Source of the DNA: Lethocerus indicus
Taxonomy: Eukaryota; Arthropoda; Insecta; Hemiptera; Belostomatidae
Assembly (NCBI GenBank): GCA_019843655.1
Contig: JACDQD010000102.1
Coordinates: forward strand, 1,187,501 to 1,251,500
Direction of reading: 5' to 3'
DNA length: 64,000 nucleotides
Shown: piece by piece, positions 13,560 to 27,631 of the stretch
Layout of the letters: each line of letters begins with the position of its first letter
How positions within the stretch are numbered: position 1 is the stretch's first letter
Made by a program: the position numbers and the translations under genes
The notes under the pieces: generated by a model
What the model saw: only the letters and a program-made list of their open reading frames with translations
Told to the model about the DNA's origin: nothing
The model's database searches: none

Positions 13560-16500
13560 CAGAGCCCTATATTCAAAGCCCCACTTAATGCGGGCTTTTT
13601 ATCCAACCGGTCGGGGGGAGTATTAAAAGAGACGGAGGTAAAAAAAAAACATTTGTCAGCCGGTTGTATTTTGTAGGCAATTAGTGGGTCCGGTTAAATG
13701 CTCTGCCCCCGTGCCTTATAACCTGACTCGTTTATTTTTGAAACGTTGGACGATAATCGCTCGAGAAAATAACCTGTAATTACCCCTATATTCTCTCTGT
13801 CCCTCTCCCCATCGCCCTCCCAGTCACACCGTCACTTTCTCTATTCGTGTGATAAGTGAGTGATTTGAATAGCCACTCGGAAAGAGCCGGGGAAATTTCT
13901 TTTATAAATTTTCGATTCTTTTCTTTTGACACTTGTCGCGGGTTTTTCACGCCTCGAGAACATTTCTCAATGAGCCGGGCGGGTATATTTATTTCGACTT
14001 ATATATTTCATATCCTCTGCTTTAGAAAAACTCAAACGTAAACTAAAAATGCGGCAATAGTGGCAATGTGGACTGAATAAAATCGATTACAGGTTCAGCA
14101 TTCCCTCATTTTTATGCAATACCCCTCGGAGGGACCGTAAGTCTTTTGTAAGTAACGCGATGTTAACGCTACGAGTAGACTGTGACGAAATAAGGATAAC
14201 AAGGCGTTTTTCGATTTTCTGTTTCCTCACAACAATCGTGTCCTCGCAATAATTCATAAATAATTTTCTTTGCGATCGAAAAAAGGTGTATCCGATTCCT
14301 GCAACAATTACAGGCGTGACCATGGAGCATACGTATAAAGCCGCCATACCGCTTCGGAATTAATATCCCGTTTGTCCGAGACCCAGAACCAATCTCGTAA
14401 TTACAGTCATTTGTTTTTATTCCGGAGGGAAAAAACCTAAACGGCCGTTATACAAGCTACAGATTATTTTCTCGGTATGAAGACGTCAACTGATACCTGC
14501 CGGGCGGTAAACCCGACATCATGAACACATTCCTCGGATGTATTTCATATTTGTGTTATTCAACTACCGTAATCCGGATGACAGTAATCAAAGGCCCTAC
14601 CAATATATCCGTGAACTATCGTCACAGCCGCCCGGTACGTGGAACCAAATTCTCATAGCAATATAACTAATATAAAACGAGCAATAAAACGTGTATATAC
14701 ACGTGTGGGAGAAGAGAGTGGGAGCAGCCGATACCCGGAGCCTCGCTTGGTCGAAGGCATTACATTTATTGGAGCTTACTATTCCCCTTGGCAGATTTCC
14801 CACGTAAATAACTGATCGTATAATAGTTATTGTTCGGAATTATCTTTTTATTCCACCTTTATTTCAGTTTAATGAACGGCTTTCCCATAATTAAACTGTA
14901 TTTTAGAAATCTTCGCTCGGGCGAGTACTGAAAGAATTTAAAAGTATCGACAGATTAGGGGGGTGGGGATTCATTATAATTGTCCTCTGGTTGAATAGAG
15001 AGGGTAAATTAAATTCTCCCTCCTCCCTCTTCCCCGCCTTCTCGCTCGCTCCTCCCTCCCTCCTCTTCCCCTACACGGCGTGGAAATCGTTTGGCAACGC
15101 CGTCATTACCGGTTGTTATACTATTCCGCTTAATTTCTGTCGAACTGTCAATTACACGGCTCGTATAACAACTACTGGGCTACTATTAAAAAATGAAAAA
15201 AAGCGTTTAAACAAAAAAGAAATTGAGCAGAAATTACCGGTCTTCGGCTTACGAAATGGCCCTGTGATTGGCGAGCATTAGAAAAGGGGGGCGGTGAGCG
15301 AGAGGGAGAGATTGATGGTACGACGGGAGGGAGAGAGAGGGACGGAGAATTAATAAACGCGCCTTTAAACCTTATTATTATTGGGCGTTTTTTTCCTTTT
15401 TTTTGTCCGATTTAATGCTCCCACTTAATTGATAATAATGATAGAGAGTCTACAGGCCCCCACCACCCCCACGCCCGCCCTACAACACCATTAAATGTTA
15501 CGACCCCGTTACAGCCCCCGCGTTAATCCTTGGCAAGACAGTTATCTGTATAAAGTACTCAATTATATCGGGGGGCCGGCAATTATGATGGGGTGGGGGT
15601 GGGAAAGAAGATAGATTTTTATGTCTAAAATTTAAAATTCGGGTCGCATTTTTTCCAGTCTTACAACTCCGTAAAAAGACAAAAGCGTTACATTGTTCTG
15701 CTTCCGGAATTCGAAATCATGATACCGGTCGAGAAGTTGAAACTGCAAATTCCGTTCAATGTCCTGTTCATTCTAACTTAACTATCACACCTTATGACCA
15801 CATCGTACCTACGATAGCCGAAAACATTAATAAACAAAATAGATGAGTTTTGTGATATTACAAAAGCAACTGGAAAATATACATACATCATGAAATTTAA
15901 GAATATTATTAGGAGTACATGGCGCTAAGCGGCCTGTGTTACTGCAATTACTACGTGTGAACGCATCTCATTGTATTACTGCTATGCGAACTCACACAAA
16001 CTACTACTTCCGATGAGCACATTTTAAACTGTAGATGGTATAGGGATAATCTGTAGTTAACTGAAAATAACTGAAATATTTAACTTGAAATTATATCATG
16101 TTAAGAGTCCAATCCGAGTCCGTAGTATGCAGTAGCAAATTTCAATTTAAAGAATAAATACAATGTTAAATTTCCTCCTTTCTCGGAATTTATGAGTGTT
16201 GCAGGAAATAATTATAATAGTATCGACTAGATTTTTATCCGATTCGTCGTGAAATTACTATCTGTACTTACAAAATATGTTCCTTAGACAATGCAAGATT
16301 TAGTTGAACGTAGCAGTTATTTGTATGTACACTAGATGGCGGTGGTACCTTAGAGTGGACAGGTTCCGAACACTGTAGTATGCCGCGAGTTCTCCTCTCG
16401 GGATGAGATTGAACGAAGGAAGAAATCGAACATGAATGATGTTCCCGCTAAAACAGGCTCTCTATAAATTCGGAATTGCCGTCAAGTCCGATTCTCGGTT

Positions 16501-19500
16501 CCTGAACGGGGGGGGGAAACAATAATGGAGGGGGAGACGACGCCTTCATTTTTCCGCCCCCCTTCATTCTTCCCGTCTTCAACAACTCTTATTTCGGAAG
16601 CCGATGGCAGATTGAAGATTATTAAAATTGATGATCCTTTCAGCGGCCATTTATAACCCTAGTAAAAACAGATAGGCCCGGCAGGAGGAAGGGGGGAAAG
16701 AGAGTCCGAGGAAAGGGAATGGGGGAAGGCCTTTATCATTTCGAAAGGCTCCCCGACCATTTATATAATCTCGAGGTCCGATAACGAGTAAAAACCCCTT
16801 TCAGTGATTTCATGCACCTCAAAGACTCTGTTTGTGAGATCTAATTAAATGATAAACTAATTGAGCCAACTATCTCGGCGTGTCCTTATAAGGCCCCTTT
16901 CGAGTTGGCGCTTTCCATCTGATAGGCCCAGTTTTATATATGCGCTCGCTGGTTTTAATATCCGAGCAGGGCCGGGCCGTGCCCAGCCTCCGGATCTCGA
17001 TATGGCTTTTTAACGCCGGACAATAACGTAAATTTACACTCCGTTGATTTCCCGTTCCGCGGAATCTCCAGTACGGTTTTTCAATCCGTCGGTTTTTCAC
17101 TTTATTTATTCCTTTTTCCGTTTTTAATTCCTTTTTTTACAATGCGGTTAAATTTAAGATCCGGCAATCAGATCGGGACAAATCCCCTTTAATGGATCCG
17201 GTGGCCGTTTTATTGCTCCCGCGGGAACATTCAGAATTTTACGGTGTAAGTCGCTCGCGGTCTCACGATAAACTACCCGGAAAATATATGCATACAGTCG
17301 TGGCAGTAAACGTTTAAAATAACCTTATCGGTCATTCGACCGATTTTAACAAGATTTTTATACTTATCTCGGAAGTCGTCGCGTTCCTAGTTACTCGGGT
17401 AAAAAATAACATTTTTTTTTTACTTGTTGTAAACCGGTTTCATTAGCCAGCTATGTAGGGAGGCACCGCCTCATGGCCCGAGCCCAGGCCACCCTATACT
17501 CGTTATCTCTGGGCTGAAAGGAATCTTGACAATCAGTCGGTCGGACTAATTATCCTATACTAGGCGAGCAGTCCCATGCCCATCATTCAACCGGTTGGGT
17601 AATGGGCCGGGATTTTTATCCGGTTGAACGGCGAAAGCTGCTACTTAAGTGTCGCTAATCGCGCACACGTCCGTCGTTTGATAAGATTTTAGCTCGTGGC
17701 AAGACCTGGAAGAAAATGCTGCCGATTCCTCCTCGACTTTCCCAATACAAACCTACCTCGACTTCTTACATTGGCCAGTAGCAGTGTGTCAGTAATATAA
17801 TAGGGTTATTAGGCACATCCGCTCCGTCTTGAGCCATCGTGGGGACATGAGGAGATTTCTCCCTGATTTGCGGTTACACTCAGAGACTGGCTGGTTACTC
17901 TGTTCTTTCCACTCTTTCTATATAATTCTGCTGGAAATGGTTGTGGAAATCGAAGTGTGTGTAGGCCGATGTGTGCGGGCACGTCTTGATTAGTGGCGGG
18001 CGAGGTAAGAGGTGAGGGACTTGTGGGCCTGATGGCCGCCCAGATAAATCCCAATTACCGAGGGGCCCTAACAAGAGGCCCTCCATTGACAACCCGGGGC
18101 CTAATCAGAACGCTCCATTGTCGCCCCCGGGCCGGTGGGGGCGCTAAATTGCTGGATATTGTTGTGTGGGGTGTCACCCGTTGTAAATCCGATAGTGCGC
18201 GACAGTTTACATTGTCGGAAGAGAAGTGTTTTCGATGTTATTTGTTAACAAAGGGAAGGGGGTTCCAGTTGAGGAGTATTAATGACGGCCTCTTTCAAAC
18301 CCTAATCAGTCATCCCTTTTTATTATCACCTTTTTGAATTCAAACAACATACGTCGCTATAATAGTGAAAAGTACAGACGAGGAGTATTCCTAAGGATGA
18401 TAATTTACTCCTTGCTAATATTGAAACATTTTTCATGGCACATAACTATACCTATAATATTATAGCGCATTGAATATAAATCAATTAAAATAAGACAGGG
18501 TTAACTAGTACAATGATAACTCCGGCGGTAACGGGCGTATGCTATTATGTTCAACTTAAATGGAATGGGCACTAACCGAAGCATCGGACCAAATCGACGA
18601 GAGTATTTTGCATTCCATATATAATGTATCGAAAGGCATAATCCCAACGAATTCTATATCACTTCAGATTTATAGGAGTCACCTTCTAGTTCAGATCGGG
18701 ACAGGATACGCCGATTCTATGAATCAGAATCGGTAGGAAGAGGAAGCCCAACATTCTCATTTTTCGTATACCGTCATTGAAACATAACGAGTCAATCGTG
18801 TCCATTTCTAATGTTTAAATTAAAAAAAAGGAAAAACGCGAAGTTCAAATATCGATCCCGTTGCAATTTTTCCAGCAACCCTCGAAGTTCATTATTGGCT
18901 TTATGGGCGGGGGTCCGAAACCTTCCTTGGAGTGTCCGAGGGCCGAGAACGGGTGGTCATTAGTGAAAAGGGCGGGTAAAAGCCCGAAGGGGAAGGCAAG
19001 GGGCGAGAGGGGAGTGGGCGAAGGGGGAATATCCCCGAGCGGGGAGGCCACCACGCCCAACCCGAAATTACCGCCGATACAAAAAGAAAAGTGGAAAGAG
19101 CGGCGGTGGTAAGAGGGGGCCCTGAATGGGCTACTGTTTTCTCCCTCGGCCGGTAATACGGAGCCTGATTGAGGGTACCACCCCCGCCCCCACCGCCGCT
19201 CCACGGCCACCCTCTCTCCCGTGGGCTTGAAAGCTGCGTTTAGCAGATAATGTGATAGGAGGGCCTTGATTGCGGCTCTCCTAGAGCAATCGTATACGAC
19301 TCGGAGCACAAAATTCCCCGCCTTTTATAAAATCGCTTTTTTTCCTAAAAACCCTGCGCCCTTTATAACCGCTGTTCACAAAGAAGATATATGTTTTCTT
19401 TGTTTAAGAAATTTGTCATCGCTGGTGAGATTTTTTCTGTTTTCTGCTACTGCGGTCCTAAACGTTGATCGGACAATTGAACCAGATTTGAGGTACGATA

Positions 19501-20475
19501 GGTCTACCGCCATGCTGAAATGCTACTACCCAAAACCGGTGTGGTCAACTGTTTCTGTTATGCACAAGTAACGGAAACGTCCATCTCCCTCCGTCTCGCG
19601 CCAGTAGCCCTATCGTGTCTGTTTATTGAACCGGATCCTCCGTAAATGGACGCTGTGGAGAGGAAGAAAAAATGTGAACCCAGGCACTTGAGATTTCGGG
19701 AGCATTACCGATAGTGAGGTAATGACCGGAGCGGGCCCCGGGTACATTACCACCACCACCCCCCCAGCCTGCGCCGCCCGGGGCGCCTTCCACTCCATTA
19801 TCGCCGAACGCGCGTGATGAACTCCGACGGCGAGAGGGGGGAAGGACATTTTTTTTAGCGCCGAGGGCGGTACTCCGAGGACGAGAGTGGCCGCGTATTT
19901 ATCAGCGGGGTTGGCGGCATTGTCTCATTAGGCGCACCAAGCCAGGGCGAAGTTGATGATGACGACCAGCCCTCTCACCATCACCCTGGAGATGACTTTA
20001 TTACATGGTAATGAGTGAACCCCCAACACCGGGGGGGGGAGCACATTTTCCAGATAGTGGACAGGACTTAATCATTCACTAGAATATTAGGAATGAAATA
20101 AGGAATGCGAAATTTTTTATTACACGCTCATTAAACGTGAACATCGATTTAATGATCTAATTTAAAGCAATCGACTGCTGTCTAATATTACCCCGGAGTT
20201 AATAAAATAACTACCAATTTAGTGGTGTTCTAGTGAGGTCCTGATAGCGGTAGCAATTGATTGGTAATTAAAATAATTTATGCGGACAGTAATGCCTTTT
20301 AGCAGTGCCGAAGGCGTCTTTCGTTGGTCCGCAAAGGTTGAAATGATAAAATTAACAGAAAATATTAAGCGGACATTGTTTAACCCGTCCGCTGCCTAAG
20401 TGGCCGTCAATAACCGTCATAAAGGGCCCGATGCCGGCAGGTCTCTGGGAGAGGGCCACACCTACCCGTCGTATT
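13560..20475. other. Non-coding stretch, no gene recognised
   Basis: Long gene-free stretch. It contains a purine-rich patch at about 15290-15350, CpG-containing patches mixed with TAATTA/TTTATGG-type words (about 16500-17100 and 19700-20000), and several short C or G runs. Frames up to 154 codons occur near 18845-19309, but on both strands at once in GC-rich DNA and without recognisable domains. Confidence 0.55.
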
Positions 20476-20509
20476 TATGGGCCTAATTGAGCGGCCCATA
20501 TGGCGCGCC
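20476..20509. repeat. Inverted repeat around TAATTG plus adjoining 8-bp palindrome
   Basis: TATGGGCC (20476-20483) and GGCCCATA (20493-20500) are perfect 8-bp arms around a 9-nt loop that contains a homeodomain-type TAATTG word. GGCGCGCC follows at 20502-20509. This could be a regulatory site; no gene nearby supports a specific role. Confidence 0.6.
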
Positions 20510-23500
20510 CATTAGAAAGCCCCCGGGCACCGGAAAACATTTTTAGAAAGCGTATACCCGGCCTCGGGACCCACCGTAAATAACCCGGCGTCAGCCCGAG
20601 AGAGGAGGAGGTCTACACCCCCCTGGAGGAGCTCGCGATCCGGGAGGCCATGATATACTGCTATTGAAATACAGAATGCTAACTGCTCTTTAGTGCTCGG
20701 ACCTCGGGGCTAATGCACCGCCTCCTCCCCTACCCCAAAAACATTCTCACCTTCGTACCCCTTCATTAGTTCATTCTTTCCAACCACTCCTCCTAGCGAT
20801 ATTCTCTCTTTCTTTCCTGAAGTAGTATTTCTTTCCACCACCAAGTTATGCATAACACCTTAGAGACATAAGGAAAACAGAAAAGTATTTCAGATTAAAC
20901 TGGAGCAAGGACCAGTGACCCTTCGGAACATTTTATTCAAGGTGACTAATACAGGTGCCCGTAACTAGACTTTTCAAGGTGTTTGTGTCCCCAATGAGGC
21001 TAGGCTGGGTCGGGTGATGTTGTAAAGTCTACGACCCCCATTCAGAATGTCATATTTTCAATCATACTCAAGTCTTTCTGGGCCCGCAACGGGAATAGGC
21101 GATTCTACGGCTGTTTGAAAGAGAGACAAATTCGAACTAATTGTCAGACCGATTGAAGAAGAGCGCTTCCAGGGTCAAAGAGGGGAAAAAACGCGTGGTA
21201 CCAACAAAAAAAAAGAAACAATAGTTATTTATGTGACTCGGGGCCACTTTATACAGAATGACCACCACTGCTTATATAAGCGAGGCGGAATTTGCGTTCA
21301 CTGTACCGAGTGTGAAGAGAAATAAATAACTGAATCTGTTTGGGATTCCGTATCGACAAGTGACGTGATTACTAACAGAGATGTTGAAGATACGAGAAGC
21401 TAATAAATATAGCTTAGTAAATAATAAAGGCTAGCCTAAGAAAGAAAATCGGGGGCGAAATTTGTACTGCCTGAAGTAAAATCCAACCGCATTTTAAATG
21501 ATTCCAACTCCTGTATTAATTTTACGCGTAAGAGGAACTCTATAGAAGGTCCAACTATTGTATATCGTTACAACTAATGTCCGCTGTACAGCGGTAATTT
21601 CTCCTTCATTCCGAACAGTTCATTACTCTGGGGTATATATTAAAAGGGACGGCCGGTCAGCTCGGTTGGATTCGAGTCTAAATATTAATGTGGAATGTTT
21701 TATAATTCGATGCGATTCATCTGCCCGCTGCGGTGGGGCGGTGACTGAAAACTAGTCCGCACGGCTACATTTCTCTTACGGCTTCTTTAGGTATGAGGGC
21801 ACCGAATTGTAGACATGCTTGGAGGCCTCTAAGCATCGGTCGTATCTTAGACAAGATGAGGACTTGCCCGGGGGGGGGCGCCTCGGGGCAATCCTACGAC
21901 TTTTGTGTTGTGACAAGAGGCAGAAACTGGAGAGCGGGCGACCGATTCCCTCGGAATGCCTGATATCTCGCGAACTTGTCGACGTTCCTTCGGCATTTAT
22001 ACTTTTTTCTCGTTTTCCTTTCTCTCTTTTTTTTCTTTGTTTCTGTTTTTCCTCTCCTGCCCTGTACAAGAAAATAACTTAGAATATCTGTCCGCGCGAT
22101 CTGACGGCGGGCAATTGATATTAAAACCTATGGGCCGCGGTCAGGCTGTTTCTCTCTCTCACAGCGAATCCGGGAGACCGGAGTCGAACCCAACCTGCCC
22201 TAATAAGGGCTTGCCGTTATGCTGCATTACCGCGGATAAATGATCGTAGCAGTTGGTCACAGCAGCCCATTTCTAAAAATTATCCAGGTTTTTGGAATTG
22301 TAATTATCCTCCTTAATGGAAGAAATAATCCGAATATTACGATAAATTTATTAACTGCATTTTGGTAGCAATAAACCAGTAGTTAAATCCCCAAGGTACG
22401 GCTCTATTTCCTGAGCGTTGTTATTGTTATTTTGTAATAACTGAGTTGACTACAGGAGGAATGCGATTCAAATCCGATATTATTTCAGTGTTAATTATAG
22501 GAATTTATTGCCGATAATGATTTTCAATGTATTTACACCGAATTTACATTTTCATATTATCCATTGGTACGGGAATTAATGGTTAGTGGTCCGATCTGGT
22601 CCATAACATCCCACTAATAATAAATTCCCAGCGAAGACTGGAATTACTTCACAGTATTTTATATGGAGTTCTGGGGACTCACTACCCTTTATAAGCAGTA
22701 ACAATTTGAATTAATTTCACCTTATCCTATGTTATAAATAAGATGTCTATACTCGTGGAATACTTCAGTTAGTTTCTCCGCAGAAATGGAAGTGTGCCCG
22801 AGGTGCGATGATTGTTGACGGTAAAAAAGTTAGAAACAGAGCGGATCGCCTTGTTTACACGGCGTACCAATGAAATTCTCTAGTCGCCTTCTTTCAGGGC
22901 CCCCTCACTCGGCCGCCCTGGTACAACCGTCGGTGGCTCGGGTAAAAACAAGGCGCCCGGCTTGTTCCCAAGAAGAACAGCAGCCCCAAGGAGAACAAGA
23001 AACGGGCGAAAAAAGGAGGCCGCGGCGTTATAATTGGCCGGCATTAATTTCCTTTCCCAAAAAAAAGTACCGGACGTTTTACAGGGCGTCGATTTTTGTA
23101 AAATTGCCCGTGTGGCAGAATTCTTTCTACACAGCCGGATTCCAAAAATTGATCCTCTCTGGATGGTGTATAAGACACATAATTATATCGTATATAACTA
23201 TACTATTACGAGCGCAATAGTAAAATATAAAGTGCGTTTCTTATTATCCTGAGTTAAATGGAGTAAAATACAAGATTGAGGATAATATAAAGTACGAATA
23301 TATTTATAAGAAAAATAAGAAAAAATAGATTGCTTCGAGGTAAAAGTATTAATGAACACAGCATTTCTTAACCAAGTGCTTCACTATTTACTATAGGGAA
23401 ACTCTGCCGGGGACAGGTGGAAGCCGACCTAAGGGAACGGTAGTAAAAAAATCGCATGAGCTGTTTGCTAATAATGTCGAATAGTATAATAACAACGCGT

Positions 23501-26500
23501 GCCCGCTGGTAGAAACGCATTTTGCCCTACTGCTCGATTTCCATTCCATCTTCTTTATCCGGTGGGCTTAGAGCCCTTATTCAATTCAGTGCTGAAAGGG
23601 GGGGTGATTTAAATTGTTTGCCTCGGGTGCAGAAATAGCTAGTTAAAGGACCGGGAGGACGGAGGTTAAAATTCATTATTCCGAAAAAATAATGACCTCT
23701 TTATAATTGGCGCTAGGGCGGAGAATATTGAAAAAAAAAATAACAAGAATCAATGTTCTACCAATTCATGGGTAGGGGACAAAGGGCCGCTTTGAGGAGG
23801 CGGGAGGCCGGTAATTCTGTTAGCCGGTGGCGGTGGCGGGGGCCACTCCAGATAAGTGCCCCACCCCCGCCCCCTCCACGCCGCCGCCCCCGCCTCCATC
23901 CACCGGCTCCTCTTTGTAATAACGACGCCAAACCCCCGCTCCCCATCCCCACTTCAAAAGGGCCTTACTTACGTTCTAGTGGAGAACACTCCAAACTGTA
24001 TATAAAGGGCCCGCCGGGAGGTCGCCACCGGCTCCTTTCGTCGAAACATCATTATTTCGGAAGAGCGAGGAGGAGAAGGGGGCGGGGGGGGGGTTCGTGA
24101 GTTGACCCCTGTGGAAGACAGGCCTTCCTTGCGGCCGTCTAATGTCGGCCCTCCCTGTACCAATCTCGTTTTCCAGCTTTCCCGATACAATAGGGCGCCG
24201 TCCACTATGAATAGGAAACTCTAATTAGGTTACTTGAAACCTTCGCCCGCCCCGGTACCCGGTCATCGGGGTGGTATTGTGACCGCTAGGGGGCTAAACC
24301 TTGTTTAGAGACTTCCACATTCACATTTTCAATGAGTCATTTCTCCACAAGTGTATTCCTTGCTAGTGATTGATATTGTTCGCTAAATATAGTCGCCAAT
24401 GTTAGCAAGAATCAAACGTCAAGCACTTCCATCACGATATGTGCCCCTCTAAGTGACCTGCATTGTCAGTTGACCTTTCAATAGAATTCCGATCGATTTC
24501 GAACAACGATGTTCCGGTGGCTGAGGTCCGATTGTACCGGGCTTACCTTTGCTAATTTTAACCTGGCCAACCATTAGACCGAATCGAAGCATACTAAATC
24601 TATAAATATAGCTACTATGTATTTTTAAGGCAAAGTGGAGGTGTTACAACTAAATTTAGCGCCTCTTCGGAGAGAACCTTCTTTTTTTTAAACCCCTACT
24701 GATATCCGGATGTTAAAGCCGCCACGATATGTACATTCTGCCGACAATTATAGTCCTCGCTCTTTTTCCAGCCTGGTGCCAGAGGCTAGCGCCAACAGAT
24801 GGGTCGAGAACTGAACTGATCCGCGACCGGGATGACATTCGAAATCCCATTTGACCTGTTTGATCTCTCTTCTCGAGAACGCTGATGGAATCTGATGGAT
24901 GCGACACTTAGTTGGGCGGCCGCAACAGTTATATAAGTGGTCGATGGGAGAACAATGTGTGGCTGACTGATAGCCTCAATCGAGAGTAACGAATGTGCTA
25001 GTTGAAATTTATAACTCCGTTAGCCGCGGGACAGAATCGCGGGCCTGTCAACGCGGCAAAAGTGTAAGCCTGACAAAACATGTTTTCAGCAACTTTTAAT
25101 ACAAGTTAACTGAGAAAATAGTATTTCATTTCAGTCGCCAGTTGGGTAGGTCGCGATGGCTTCTCGCGATCTAGTCTCCATTAGGTGATTTGGTCTGTTT
25201 AATTTCTGTACACGTTTAATCAGTTCCTGAGGAATGAATCTTGAAAAGCTCGTACTGGAGTGTACCACTTCCGATATGCCCGTCGCATGTTCAAAATCTG
25301 TCGCAGCGGCCTCCGCCTCGCGCATACCGAGAACGTTTTTCGTACTCGAGGCGGCGTCTTTCAGGCCTGCTCTCGCCCCGCGACGCGTTAACCGTTTCCA
25401 TAAATTACGCCGCGTAATTGGGGCCAAATCGCGGCCCAGAGAGCGAGTCGGCCAATAAAACATGAAACGAAATCGGGCCTTTTTTGCGATCCTCTTGCCC
25501 CCTCAGTCAAGCTGCCGGTTTAGGAAATGTGACCCGCGGAGGCGACGAGGTCACCGAGCCGCCGACGATAAAATACGGAATCGGCGCTGAGTATTATTAA
25601 CGCCGTTAACCGCCACGGGCCCGTGCCATGAGACGAAGCGATTTACGATCCTTAATGGGGCTAAATTACGACTGACGACCCCGGGATTGCGCAATTAGCA
25701 TTTTTGTTGTACTCCCCGGCGCCGATAAAGCAGGAGAAAATATTCGACGGCGGAGCCGAGTCGTGAAATTCTTTCTCGGCTAATGCAGAAATCGATCGAT
25801 TCTTCCCGGATACAGGCGGAAACCCCTGACATTACTGAGTCCGTCGTTTTCTCCGATCGAGACTCTCGATTTCTCGAGTTTGCACAATTTTCTCAAGGTT
25901 CTCGAGAACGTAACCCGACAGTGTAATGTCGACCGTTTCTTTTTATCTTTCCATTAATCGTATATAAAAGTGAAAAAAAATGGCTTGAAAAAACTGGGAG
26001 TTTTTTCTTTAAATACGCCAGCATTAATTCCAGAAAATCTCAACTTGAAAAAGGTTGAAATTATATTAGCTTTCATTACCCAGTGACGTGGTACACAAGA
26101 CACAACGTTGCAGAAATTTTACGCCTTTAAGTTTTATATCTTCTTAATATAGTTTAGTGATGCTTTTTTTGGCATGAAAGAGTACGGACGTCGTACATGT
26201 AGTCCAGATAATCAAACTTCAAATATTTCATCGATATGCTCTTGGATTTACGTCAGAATGAATATAATATACGGAGAAGCGTTTTTATTTCTGCGTGTTC
26301 TGCAAACAAATATTGAACGGCATTGTTAAAACGTTAAGGGAACCTGATTTGAATAGATTGCTGTCCTCGTTCAGAAAAGCGACTCGTCCCGAGTCTCCCC
26401 TCTCTCTCACTCTCATTTTCTGGGTACAGTTTCGAGGCGGCATAAAACCGTTCGATATTTAATAAAAGGTCTTGAAGACGGCAGTCCAAATCCAATTTGT

Positions 26501-26510
26501 AGGTTGATGA
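20510..26510. other. Non-coding stretch with a CpG-rich patch
   Basis: No gene is recognised. About 25250-25900 is noticeably rich in CpG and TCGA words, including GTTCTCGAGAAC (25899-25910) and AATCGATCGATT (about 25791-25802). A TATATAAG word at 21273-21280 lies 27 bases before a TTCACT word at about 21298, a weak promoter-like pair. The 110-codon minus frame at 25131-25463 has no recognisable domain and overlaps an open frame on the other strand. Confidence 0.5.
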
Positions 26511-26536
26511 GGCGGCGGCGGCGGCGGCGGCGGCGG
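26511..26536. repeat. (GGC)n trinucleotide repeat
   Basis: Nearly nine units of GGC in a GC-rich context. I see no reading frame that would make it a coding Gly or Ala tract. Confidence 0.95.
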
Positions 26537-27631
26537 AGGTTGAGGCGGGCTCTCTCTACGGCGGGGTCTCCGGGACTCTTTACCTCAATAATGCGCCACT
26601 TTGGTCGCGCCGAGCCGCTGAATTAATGCCTTCAGTCGGGCCTCGCTTTTTCTCTTTGCCCTAACCCCAGCCCCCGCCCTTCCCAGCCGCTACGGTAAAT
26701 AATGGTCACTTTGTTCTTGCGGGCCCGCCGTTCTTCCGCCGCAGCTTCCACTATAATTGTCCGGACACAAACACAGGGGTAATGGTGGGGGGGGGGATGG
26801 GAGTTCGCACGCACGCACGGGCCACAGCTCGTAATCCCCTTAAAAGGCTTCCTCTCCTCGGGACCGGGTTTTCTAACTGCAATGGATTCTCTCCGCTCGG
26901 GCGACACGAGACCCGCCGCGTTTTCCCACCCGTTTTCCCCCTTTTTTTCTTCCCGACCTTCCCCCTCCGACCCCCTTTTCCGACCGCCACCGGGGTCCTT
27001 TATCGCTCCCGATCAATTTACGGGAGAGTGCGAGCCCTCCCGGACCTTGCCCGGACCGCACGCCTTTTTAGGACTGCCCAGTCTACGTTTTTCTCATTTT
27101 TCATCCTTCTTCCGATTCCACACCCCGCTCATCGCTCGTTATCAACCCCGATCCGCGCTATTCACATCTCTGGGGTAAAGCATCAAGTTACGGCATTAGT
27201 AACGATTTGTCGCGTGTAATAAGTAAAATGTTACTTTGAAAAATCTGTAACCCGATTAAAGTTTCGAATAAATTCGAAACAGTATATACAATTTTGCATA
27301 AATACTATATCACTTTTAATTTCCTCTATTAATCGTAAAATTAGGCTAGCGTAAAGCGAAATGGCTGTTTATTTGACAATTTATGTAATGTACAAATAGT
27401 TAATATTTACATTTGATGCTTGCATGCCCGTCCTGTCAGTAGGTTATAATATATCATGGACTAATGGAACAGCGACGAGGGCGTGGCACACCAATCAGCC
27501 GTATTAGCCTAATTGGCGCCTCATTTCACCTTCGTTATTAACCGTAATAAACATTAACTAATTATGATTGTAAAATATTCAACCGCGACGGACGTTTAAC
27601 TCGTCTCTCTTCCTAAACATTATACGTTCCG
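26537..27631. other. Non-coding stretch, nothing recognised
   Basis: Pyrimidine-rich plus-strand DNA around 26840-27130 gives overlapping frames on both strands. None resembles a known protein. AT-rich DNA follows up to the mobile element at 27.63 kb. Confidence 0.55.

Noticed and set aside
16329..16342. CTCF-like site ACACTAGATGGCGG, and a weaker one at 24283-24296
   Set aside because: The first matches 13 of 14 positions of the vertebrate consensus, but roughly one such match is expected by chance over both strands of 64 kb at equal base frequencies.
18845..19309. 154-codon open frame, minus strand
   Set aside because: Overlaps an 83-codon frame on the other strand in GC-rich DNA and shows no domain I recognise.
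21273..21302. TATATAAG followed by TTCACT, promoter-like
   Set aside because: Spacing is a few bases short of the usual TATA-to-initiator distance and no downstream exon is recognisable.
22870..23220. 116-codon plus frame with a Gln/Glu/Arg-rich middle
   Set aside because: Looks briefly protein-like, but has no known domain, ends in AT-rich sequence and overlaps a second open frame.
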